Notes under the pieces: generated by a model | Database searches by the model: none | What the model was told of the DNA's origin: nothing | What the model saw: the letters and a program-made list of their open reading frames with translations, nothing else | Made by a program: the position numbers and the translations under genes | In this document: positions 6,674-12,214 of the stretch, in pieces | Layout: each line of letters starts with the position of its first letter | How positions within the stretch are numbered: position 1 is the stretch's first letter | Assembly (NCBI GenBank): GCA_030066475.1 | Contig: JASJBO010000111.1 | Location: forward strand, 1 to 13,291 | Direction of reading: 5' to 3' | Source of the DNA: Myxococcota bacterium | GTDB taxonomy: Bacteria; Myxococcota_A; UBA9160; PR03 | Length of the DNA: 13,291 nt

Positions 6674-8116
6674 GTGGCCGGAATCTTCGGCGTTCTCGGC
6701 GTTGCGAGCCGCGGCCTGGCCGCCACCCAGGCCGGCATCGGCGTGACCGCCCACAACGTCTCGAACGTGAACACGCCGGGCTACACCCGACAGCGCCAGG
6801 TGCTGGCGGCCGGCCCGGCGCTGGCCGGGCGCGACGGCGCGATCGGGACGGGCGTCGATCAGGTCACCATCGAGCGCGTCTCGGACGGCCTCGTGACCCG
6901 ACAGCTCGTCGCCGAGGAGGGGCAGGCCGCGGCGCTGGGCGTCGAGGCGAACGGGCTCGCCGACGTCGAGGCGGTGTTCGCCGAGGGGGCCGGGGTCGGA
7001 ATCGGCGCCGCGCTCTCCGGCTTCCTCGACTCGCTGCACGACCTGGCGTCGTCGGCCTCGGCCGGTGCCTCGGTCGAGCGCGAGGCCGTGCGCGCGGCCG
7101 CCCGCACCTTGATCGACACGGTGCACCGCGCCGACCGCGCGCTGCGCGACGTCCAGTCCCGGGCGGACCAGCGCGCGCGCACGCTGGCCGGCGAGGTCAG
7201 CGAGCTCTCCCGCGAGATCGCCGCGCTGAACGAGAGCATCGTGCGGGCCGAGGTGGTGGCGCCGGCCAACGACCTGCGCGACCAGCGCGACCAGCTCCTG
7301 GCGGAGCTGTCGCGCAAGGTCGACCTCTCCAGCTTCGAGCGCGAGAACGGATCCATCGTGGTGCTCGTGGCGGGCTCGCTGCCGCTGGTCGACGGTGCCA
7401 GCGCACACCGGCTCGTGACGGAGCCCGATCCGTCGAACCCGTTCGACCCCTCGTTCGTGCGCGTCGTCCACGAGCAGGGCGGCCGGCGCGTCGACGTCAC
7501 GGACGCGATCGCGGGCGGCGAGCTCGGCGGTGCGCTGCGCGTGCGCGACACCCTCGCGGCCGGCGGGCTGCGGGCGCTCGACACCATCGCCTTCAACCTC
7601 GTCGAGCGCGTGAACGCCACGCACGGCGCCGGCGTGGGCCTCGACGGACTGGGCGGCGACTTCTTCGCCGGGCTCGCTGCGGTGGAGGACGCGGCGCGTT
7701 CGCTCGCGCTGGACCCGCGCATCGAGGCCAGCCCGGACGCGATCGCTGCGGGACTCACGGCGGCGCCCGGCGACAACCGCAACGCGCTCGACCTGGCGGC
7801 GATCGCCACCACGCCGGGCGCGCTGTTCCTGCCCGGCGATCCGCCCGGGCCGGCGAGCGGTCCGACACGCACGCTGCTGGACCACGTCGCCGTCGTGCAG
7901 GCGGAGGTCGGCGCGCAGTCGCGCTCGACGCAGATCGCGCGCGACGCCCAGGACCGGGTCGTGCTGGAGCTCCAGAACCGCCGCGACGCCGTGTCCGCCG
8001 TCTCGCTGGACGAGGAGATGGTGCAGCTGATCCGGCTCGAGGCCGCCTACCAGGCCAACGCGCGCGTGCTCTCGAGCGTCGACCAGCTGCTCGACGATCT
8101 GCTGGCCACGCTCTAG
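6674..8116 (+). CDS. flgK: FlgK, hook-filament junction protein 1 (HAP1)
   Basis: A 480-aa secreted axial protein that, with FlgL, joins hook to filament. The N-terminal D0/D1 motif is VASRGLAATQAGIGVTAHNVSNVNTPGYTRQR (residues 10-41). A coiled-coil region follows with LAGEVSELSREIAALNESI and NDLRDQRDQLLAELSRKVDLSSFERENGSIVV, a typical FlgK block. The C-terminal D0 helix is SLDEEMVQLIRLEAAYQANARVLSSVDQLLDDLL. The GTG at 6674 is chosen because the protein then begins with the family N-terminus MAGIFGVLGVASRGL, and GGGGCGGG (6663-6670) precedes it. It is separated from flgN by ten bases. Secretion is by the flagellar type III apparatus, so no signal peptide is expected and none is seen. Confidence 0.96.
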   Translation: MAGIFGVLGVASRGLAATQAGIGVTAHNVSNVNTPGYTRQRQVLAAGPALAGRDGAIGTGVDQVTIERVSDGLVTRQLVAEEGQAAALGVEANGLADVEAVFAEGAGVGIGAALSGFLDSLHDLASSASAGASVEREAVRAAARTLIDTVHRADRALRDVQSRADQRARTLAGEVSELSREIAALNESIVRAEVVAPANDLRDQRDQLLAELSRKVDLSSFERENGSIVVLVAGSLPLVDGASAHRLVTEPDPSNPFDPSFVRVVHEQGGRRVDVTDAIAGGELGGALRVRDTLAAGGLRALDTIAFNLVERVNATHGAGVGLDGLGGDFFAGLAAVEDAARSLALDPRIEASPDAIAAGLTAAPGDNRNALDLAAIATTPGALFLPGDPPGPASGPTRTLLDHVAVVQAEVGAQSRSTQIARDAQDRVVLELQNRRDAVSAVSLDEEMVQLIRLEAAYQANARVLSSVDQLLDDLLATL

Positions 8117-8132
8117 GCCGGGAGGAGGAGGG

Positions 8133-9071
8133 ATGACCCGCATCACCGGCTCGATGACCTACCGCACGGCGCTGCAGAACCTCGCCGTCCGGCGCGAGCA
8201 GCTCGCCCGCACCGAGGAGCAGGCGACCAGCGGTCGGCGCATCAACCGGCCGTCGGACGACCCGGTGGGCGCCGGCCGGGCCGCGCGCCTGCGGCTCGAC
8301 GTCGCGACGAGCGACCAGTTCCTGCGCAACGCGAGCGCCGCGAGCGCGCGGCTGCGCGCCACGGAGCAGGCGGTGAAAGGAGCCCACGAGCTGGTGTCGC
8401 GCGCGCGCGCGCTGGCGGTGCAGGGCGCGACCGACACGCTCGACGCCAGCGCGCGGCGGATCCTCGCCACCGATGTCGAATCCCTGCACGCCGACCTCCT
8501 CGCGCTCGCGAACGCGCGGCACGACGGGGGCTCGCTGTTCGCCGGCATGCAGAACGACGGCCCGGCCTTCAGCGCCAGCGGCGGCTTCGCGGCCGCGCCT
8601 CCCACCGTCACCTACCAGGGCGACTCCGCGGAGCTCGAGGTCGAGGTCGAGCCGGGCAGCCGGATCGCCACGACGCTCGACGGACGACGGGTGTTCCAGG
8701 GCGACGCGGACGGCGACGGCGCCCCGGACGGCGGGCGCGAGGACGCGTTCCGGGTACTCGGCGACCTGTGGCAGGCGCTGGTCGACGACGACCGGGCGGC
8801 GGTCGCCGCCACGCTCGATCGCCTCGACACCGTGGAGCTCCAGATCGAGCTCGAGCAGACGCGGGTGGGTGCCGCGGACCGGCGCGTCCAGAACGCGGCC
8901 GCGAACCTGGGCGACACCGGGGTCGAGCTGCGCCAGCGCCTGTCGGAGGTGGAGGACGCGGACACGATCCGCGTGCTGTCCGAGCTCGCCCTCCACCAGG
9001 CGGCCCTCGAGGCGTCGCTGCGCGCGACGGCGAGCGTGGTGCAGAACTCGCTCGTGAGCTTCCTGAGCTAG
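8133..9071 (+). CDS. flgL: FlgL, hook-filament junction protein 3 (HAP3)
   Basis: A 312-aa flagellin-like junction protein. The N-terminus MTRITGSMTYRTALQNLAVRREQLARTEEQATSGRRINRPSDDPVGAGRA matches the FlgL/flagellin N domain. The middle has NARHDGGSLFAGMQNDGPAF, and the C-terminus has DRRVQNAAANLGDTGVELRQRLSEVEDADTIRVLSELALHQAALEASLRA. A run of GGA repeats (GGGAGGAGGAGGG, just before the ATG) forms a strong ribosome-binding site. Residues 191-199 read DADGDGAPD, resembling a calcium-binding DxDxDG loop, which is unusual for this protein. The gene follows flgK by 16 bases and precedes csrA by three. FlgL rather than FliC is decided by the position after flgK and the divergent C-terminus (VVQNSLVSFLS). 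Confidence 0.94.
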   Translation: MTRITGSMTYRTALQNLAVRREQLARTEEQATSGRRINRPSDDPVGAGRAARLRLDVATSDQFLRNASAASARLRATEQAVKGAHELVSRARALAVQGATDTLDASARRILATDVESLHADLLALANARHDGGSLFAGMQNDGPAFSASGGFAAAPPTVTYQGDSAELEVEVEPGSRIATTLDGRRVFQGDADGDGAPDGGREDAFRVLGDLWQALVDDDRAAVAATLDRLDTVELQIELEQTRVGAADRRVQNAAANLGDTGVELRQRLSEVEDADTIRVLSELALHQAALEASLRATASVVQNSLVSFLS

Positions 9072-9074
9072 CGC

Positions 9075-9302
9075 GTGCTGGTCCTGACGCGCAAGCCGGG
9101 CGAGACCATCCGGATCGGGGACGCGGTCCGGGTCACCGTGCTCTCGGCATCGGCGAGCCACGTTCGCCTCGCGGTCGAGGCGCCCGACGAGGTGTCGGTG
9201 CACCGCGAGGAGGTGTTCGTCCGGATCGAGCAGGCGAACCGGGAGGCGGCCGCCTGCGCTCGCAGCAGCGGCGAGCAGGCGGACGGCGGAGGGGGAGCAT
9301 GA
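9075..9302 (+). CDS. csrA: CsrA, RNA-binding translational regulator with C-terminal extension
   Basis: A 75-aa CsrA/RsmA-family protein that dimerises and binds GGA motifs in mRNA leaders, usually blocking translation. The RNA-binding core is intact: MLVLTRKPGETIRIGD at the N-terminus (with L4) and EAPDEVSVHREEVFVRI, in which R44 is the key RNA-contact arginine. After the core there is a tail of about 20 residues (IEQANREAAACARSSG and onward), longer than the 61-aa enterobacterial protein and similar in length to Bacillus subtilis CsrA. N55 lies at the same position as Asn55 of the B. subtilis protein, part of the FliW contact as I recall. The GTG start three bases after the flgL stop has no Shine-Dalgarno sequence, suggesting low or coupled translation. 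fliW follows with an ATGA overlap. Confidence 0.96.
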   Translation: MLVLTRKPGETIRIGDAVRVTVLSASASHVRLAVEAPDEVSVHREEVFVRIEQANREAAACARSSGEQADGGGGA

Positions 9303-9760
9303 CGGAGCGACTGCAGTGCGACACGACGCGGTTCGGGCGGGTCGAAGCCGACGCCGCCGAGGTGATCGAGTTCCCGGGCCTGCCCGGCTTCCCCGGCGCG
9401 CAGCGCTTCGTGCTCCGGCAGCACGACCGCGGCGCCGTGCTCGCCTGGCTGGTGAGCCTCGACGACCCCGACCTGGCGTTCGTGGTCGTGAATCCGTGGC
9501 ATCTCGTGCCGGACTACGCCCCCGCCGTCGCCGCACGCGAGCTGCGGCTGCTGGACGTCGAGAGCGCGGACGAGCTGGAGGTGGTCGTGATCGCGACCGT
9601 CGCGGACGGGACCGCCACGCTGAACCTCGCGGCTCCGCTGCTGATCCACCCGGGTTCGCGCCGCGGGGTCCAGGTGATCCTGGACGACGACCGCTACTCG
9701 ACGCGGGTGACCGCGCCGATCGCCACCTCCGCTCAGATGGAATCGAACCCGGACACGTAG
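9299..9760 (+). CDS. fliW: FliW, flagellar assembly factor and CsrA antagonist
   Basis: A 153-aa cytoplasmic protein. In characterised systems FliW binds both flagellin and CsrA. When flagellin is exported, free FliW sequesters CsrA and flagellin translation resumes. The family pattern is clear: VIEFPGLPGFPGAQRFVL (residues 22-39), then LAWLVSLDDPDLAFVVVNPWHLVPDYAP. The C-terminal half has ATLNLAAPLLIHPGSRRGVQVILDDDRYSTR, equivalent to the common T-NL-APIVIN...G-Q-I..D..Y..R. GGAGGGGGAG precedes the ATG. It is the last gene of the flgF operon. Its final 28 bases overlap the end of the convergent acetyltransferase gene. Confidence 0.95.
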   Translation: MTERLQCDTTRFGRVEADAAEVIEFPGLPGFPGAQRFVLRQHDRGAVLAWLVSLDDPDLAFVVVNPWHLVPDYAPAVAARELRLLDVESADELEVVVIATVADGTATLNLAAPLLIHPGSRRGVQVILDDDRYSTRVTAPIATSAQMESNPDT

Positions 9761-10854
9761 AGCGGCCAGGGCAGGGCGCGCGCGAGCGCGCGGTACTCGG
9801 CGGCGTCGAGCGCGCGGATCGCCCGCGCCGGGCGCTCCGGGCCGAGCAGCAGCGCGAGCGCCTCCGCGTGGGTCAGTGCCACGCGGCCCTGGGAACCGCG
9901 CAGGGCGTAGTCGTCGCCGGCACGGCAGAGCTCGACGCGCGCGAGCGCCGGCTCGGCGCGCGCCACCGAGCGGAGCAGGCGCGAGGCGTCGAGCAGACGC
10001 ATCCAACCCAGCGGGCGGCGATCGAGCGGCGCGCCGGCGGCGCGCAGCGCGCGCGCGGGCTCGTCCTCCGCGTTCGGGGCCAGCCACAGCAGCTCGCCGG
10101 TCCGCTCCGCGAGTGCGGCGAAGCAGGCGAGCACGCCGTCGGGCTCGCCCGCCCACTCGTGGATCACGCCCCGGAAGTCGTCGCCGCGGCCGGCGGCGGC
10201 ATAGGCGGCCGGCCGCCCCTGCCGGCGCGCGACCCGCAGCGTGCAGGACGGCGCGGCGGCCAGCAGCCGCAGCTCTCCGCGGCGCCGACGGGCGCGGGCG
10301 TCCCGCGCCGCCTGGAGCGTCTCGAGCGCCTCCCAGTCCGCGTCGCGAGCGGGCCCGAGCTCGCACTCCGCAGGCCCTGCCAGCGCGCGCGCGGCCTCGC
10401 GGCACAGGGCCGGCGTGACGACCCCGATCTGCTCCGCGCCAGCCTCGGCGAACCCCAGACGGGCGTACCAGTCCGGCAGGTCGCTCCAGAGCAGCGCGAG
10501 CACGGCGCCCTCGCGGCGCAACGCCTCCACGCACGCCTCCACGCAGGCGCTGGCCAGGCCGCGGCCGCGCCAGCGCGGCTCGGTGTAGACCAGGCCCACG
10601 AGCCCGATCGGAAGCTCGCACCCCGCCGCCCGCACGCGGATCGGCCGGGCGAAGGCGTGCGCGGCGAAGCTCCCGCCGACCCGCGCGATGCGGTGTCCCT
10701 CGACTCCGCCCGCGGTCAGGGCGGTCGGGTACTCGCTCGCGAGCTGGCCCGCGCGTCCGTCGCGCAGCCCGGCGTCGAGCCAGCGCAGCAGCGCGGCGCG
10801 CTCGTCGCTCCGGACGGAAACCACCTCGGGACCGAGGCTTCCCTCGCTGCGCAT
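9733..10854 (-). CDS. Eis-like GNAT-family N-acetyltransferase
   Basis: A 373-aa protein with an N-terminal GNAT acetyltransferase domain. The acetyl-CoA-binding motif A is in GLVGLVYTEPRWRGRGLAS (pattern R-x-x-G-x-G/A), followed by LALLWSDLPDWYARLGF, the usual GNAT ending with a candidate catalytic tyrosine. The remaining 200 or so residues look like a degenerate second GNAT domain. A C-terminal part ends LPWPLYVSGFDSI, the three-part plan of Eis-type enzymes (GNAT, GNAT-like, SCP2-like). Eis enzymes acetylate lysines or amines; the substrate here is unknown. GTG at 10869 is possible, but the sigma-54 promoter predicts transcription from about 10871, leaving no leader, so I prefer the ATG at 10854. 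The sigma-54 promoter and flagellar setting suggest a role in motility, for example modifying a flagellar protein; this is inference. Confidence 0.85.
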   Translation of the reverse strand: MRSEGSLGPEVVSVRSDERAALLRWLDAGLRDGRAGQLASEYPTALTAGGVEGHRIARVGGSFAAHAFARPIRVRAAGCELPIGLVGLVYTEPRWRGRGLASACVEACVEALRREGAVLALLWSDLPDWYARLGFAEAGAEQIGVVTPALCREAARALAGPAECELGPARDADWEALETLQAARDARARRRRGELRLLAAAPSCTLRVARRQGRPAAYAAAGRGDDFRGVIHEWAGEPDGVLACFAALAERTGELLWLAPNAEDEPARALRAAGAPLDRRPLGWMRLLDASRLLRSVARAEPALARVELCRAGDDYALRGSQGRVALTHAEALALLLGPERPARAIRALDAAEYRALARALPWPLYVSGFDSI

Positions 10855-10881
10855 CGCGACCTGCGTCACGTGCGGGCGTGG

Positions 10882-10897
10882 TGCAAGGCGGGTGCCA
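10882..10897 (-). promoter_or_regulatory. Sigma-54 promoter of the acetyltransferase gene
   Basis: Read on the minus strand, bases 10897 to 10882 give TGGCACCCGCCTTGCA, matching TGGCAC-N5-TTGCA. The GG (10896-10895) and GC (10884-10883) are correctly spaced. The predicted start of transcription is near 10871, 17 bases before the ATG at 10854. It points away from the flagellin promoter, with which it shares the intergenic region. Confidence 0.82.
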
Positions 10898-10918
10898 CCC
10901 GGCTGGCCCGGAAGCCGC

Positions 10919-10969
10919 CGTTCCGCGGCACCCGGGTTTCAGGATGAACCCGCAATTGCAGGCGGAACG
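10919..10969. repeat. Nested inverted repeat between divergent sigma-54 promoters
   Basis: The outer arms CGTTCCGC (10919-10926) and GCGGAACG (10962-10969) are perfect complements. The inner arms CGGGTT (10933-10938) and AACCCG (10947-10952) share almost the same centre, near 10943. The centre lies about 72 bases from the predicted acetyltransferase transcription start and 187 from that of fliC. It could be an activator site; no protein can be assigned. Confidence 0.35.
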
Positions 10970-10980
10970 CGTTCTCGTGC

Positions 10981-11012
10981 GCGTCGTGGCGCGGCCTGAA
11001 GCCGCACGACGC
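10981..11012. promoter_or_regulatory. 32-bp dyad midway between divergent sigma-54 promoters (candidate enhancer)
   Basis: GCGTCGT (10981-10987), a three-base GGC interruption and GCGGC are mirrored by GCCGC and ACGACGC (11001-11012) around CTGAA. The centre, about 10997, is almost equidistant from the two promoters and lies some 125-135 bases upstream of each predicted start. This is the usual distance for a site bound by a sigma-54 activator and would let one site serve both genes. The role is inferred from geometry only. Confidence 0.4.
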
Positions 11013-11103
11013 AGCATCTCCTGCGCAGCTCCGCTTCGAGCGCGCCGGAATCCAGAGCGCTCGCCGGGCGCGTCGCCGCACCCGCAGCCGCGTGCTCGGT
11101 CCC

Positions 11104-11119
11104 TGGCATCCGGCTTGCA
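11104..11119 (+). promoter_or_regulatory. Sigma-54 promoter of flagellin fliC
   Basis: TGGCATCCGGCTTGCA fits the -24/-12 consensus TGGCAC-N5-TTGCA with one deviation (T for C). The GG at 11105-11106 and GC at 11117-11118 have the correct offset. The predicted start is near 11130, leaving a leader of about 150 bases. Flagellin is more often sigma-28 dependent, but no sigma-28-like TAAA...GCCGATAA element is seen here. Sigma-54 flagellins are known, for example in Caulobacter. Confidence 0.82.
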
Positions 11120-11129
11120 CTAGCTCGAT

Positions 11130-11279
11130 GCGTCCCGAAGCCGGAGCGACGGGGACCCGACTCGCCCGAGTCGGGGAGCCGGCTCCGACGTGAGCGTGTC
11201 CGATCGGGGGATCGGCGCGCCTGGACGAATCCCGCCACGGACGGGCGGGGACCAGTGCGATCAAGGAGGATTCGCCAGC
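11130..11279 (+). promoter_or_regulatory. Structured fliC 5' leader with candidate CsrA-binding hairpins
   Basis: The predicted untranslated leader holds several inverted repeats in a row. CCCGACTC and GAGTCGGG form an 8-bp stem (11156-11175). GGAGCCGGCTCC is a palindrome (11175-11186). CCGATC and GATCGG form a stem (11200-11215). CCCGCC and GGCGGG form a stem (11231-11249) with loop ACGGACG. The ribosome-binding site AAGGAGGA (11263-11270) lies in the loop between GCGA (11257-11260) and TCGC (11272-11275). The last two put ANGGA, the CsrA core motif, in loops, the second on the Shine-Dalgarno itself. csrA and fliW upstream make CsrA control of flagellin translation likely. Confidence 0.6.
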
Positions 11280-12104
11280 ATGGGTCTCAGAGTCAATACG
11301 AACCCCGCGTCGCTCAACGCGCAGCGGAACCTGCAGAACACGACGAACCGGCTGAACCGGTCGCTCGAGCGGCTGTCTTCGGGCCTGCGCATCACGCGCG
11401 CGGCGGACGACGCAGCCGGCCTCGCGATCTCCGAGCGCTTCCGGGCCGAGATCCGGAGCCTCGGTCAGGCGCAGCGGAACGCCAACGACGGCGTGTCGCT
11501 GCTCCAGGTCGCCGAGGGCGCGCTCAACGAGACGAGCGGGATCCTCGTTCGTCTCCGCGAGCTGTCGGTCCAGTCGATGAACGGGACGCTCGGCACCGCC
11601 GAGCGGGCCGCCCTGGACGACGAGTTCCAGGCGCTCCTGTCGGAGATCGACCGCATCGCGGCCGTGACCCAGTTCAACGGGACCCAGGTGCTGAACAGCA
11701 CCGGGGTGTCGGTGACGTTCCAGGTCGGCATCGACAACACGTCCAACGACAGCATCACGGTGTCGGGCGTGGACGCGACCACCTCGGGCATCGGCGTGTC
11801 GGGTCTCGACATCGCGAGCGCCGGCGCGGCCTCGGCCGCCCTGTCGGCCGTCGACGCGGCCGTGGGCGACATCGCCTCGCTGCGCGCCCAGTTCGGCGCG
11901 GCCCAGAACCGCCTCGAGTCGGCGATCCGGTCGCTGGGGGTCTCGATCGAGAACACCTCGGCCGCCGAGTCGCGGATCCGCGACGTGGACGTGGCGTCGG
12001 AGACGGCGGAGCTGACCCGGAACCAGGTGCTCCAGCAGGCCGGTGTGTCGGTGCTCGCCCAGGCGAACTTCTCGACGCAGGTCGCCCTGTCGCTGCTCGG
12101 CTAG
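11280..12104 (+). CDS. fliC: FliC, flagellin (short form)
   Basis: A 274-aa flagellin, the filament subunit, exported by the flagellar type III system. The conserved N-terminal D0/D1 begins MGLRVNTNPASLNAQRNL and runs through SLERLSSGLRITRAADDAAGLAISERFRAEIRSL and NANDGVSLLQVAEGAL. RLRELSVQ (91-98) matches the region recognised by TLR5 in Salmonella-type flagellins. The C-terminal D1/D0 has SLGVSIENTSAAESRIRDVDVASETAELTRNQVLQQAGVSVLAQANFSTQVALSLLG. Only a short linker with beta-rich sequence (around VTFQVGIDNTSNDSITVSG) replaces the surface D2/D3 domains. AAGGAGGA nine bases before the ATG is a strong ribosome-binding site. Own sigma-54 promoter upstream; two hairpins downstream. A single flagellin gene is seen here. 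Confidence 0.97.
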   Translation: MGLRVNTNPASLNAQRNLQNTTNRLNRSLERLSSGLRITRAADDAAGLAISERFRAEIRSLGQAQRNANDGVSLLQVAEGALNETSGILVRLRELSVQSMNGTLGTAERAALDDEFQALLSEIDRIAAVTQFNGTQVLNSTGVSVTFQVGIDNTSNDSITVSGVDATTSGIGVSGLDIASAGAASAALSAVDAAVGDIASLRAQFGAAQNRLESAIRSLGVSIENTSAAESRIRDVDVASETAELTRNQVLQQAGVSVLAQANFSTQVALSLLG

Positions 12105-12116
12105 CGAGGGACACCG

Positions 12117-12148
12117 ACGTCGGGCCGGAGCCGAATCCGGCCTGACGT
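12117..12148 (+). terminator. First hairpin after fliC
   Basis: ACGTCGGGCCGGA (12117-12129) pairs with TCCGGCCTGACGT (12136-12148) around the loop GCCGAA, giving 13 pairs with one G-T wobble. It starts 12 bases after the fliC stop. There is no T-tract, so it may stabilise the abundant flagellin mRNA 3' end rather than terminate transcription. Confidence 0.5.
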
Positions 12149-12149
12149 G

Positions 12150-12186
12150 GCCGGCCCGCCGCGCGGAGCCCGCGCGGCGGGCCGGC
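12150..12186 (+). terminator. Second, very stable hairpin after fliC
   Basis: A perfect 17-bp, all G-C stem spans 12150-12166 and 12170-12186 with the loop AGC. It lies one base after the first hairpin and about 28 bases before fliD. It is not followed by a T-run (AATCACCCC follows). It probably ends or attenuates the flagellin transcript, so fliD would be made from read-through at a lower level, since no other promoter is visible before fliD. Confidence 0.6.
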
Positions 12187-12214
12187 AATCACCCCCCCGG
12201 CAAGGGAGTTCGAG

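Noticed and set aside
9777..9792. Hairpin CGCGCG-CGAG-CGCGCG just after fliW as a terminator.
   Set aside because: It lies inside the acetyltransferase coding sequence, has no T-tract, and CG alternation is common in this GC-rich DNA, so it is not distinguishable from background.
11190..11279. A longer flagellin start at GTG 11190.
   Set aside because: It would add 30 residues not found in flagellins and make the leader hairpins coding. The ATG at 11280 has an ideal ribosome-binding site and the family N-terminus.
10866..12188. Long minus-strand open frame across the flagellin gene and its leader.
   Set aside because: It runs antisense to fliC and through both the promoter region and the post-fliC hairpins. 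Its product has no recognisable domain.
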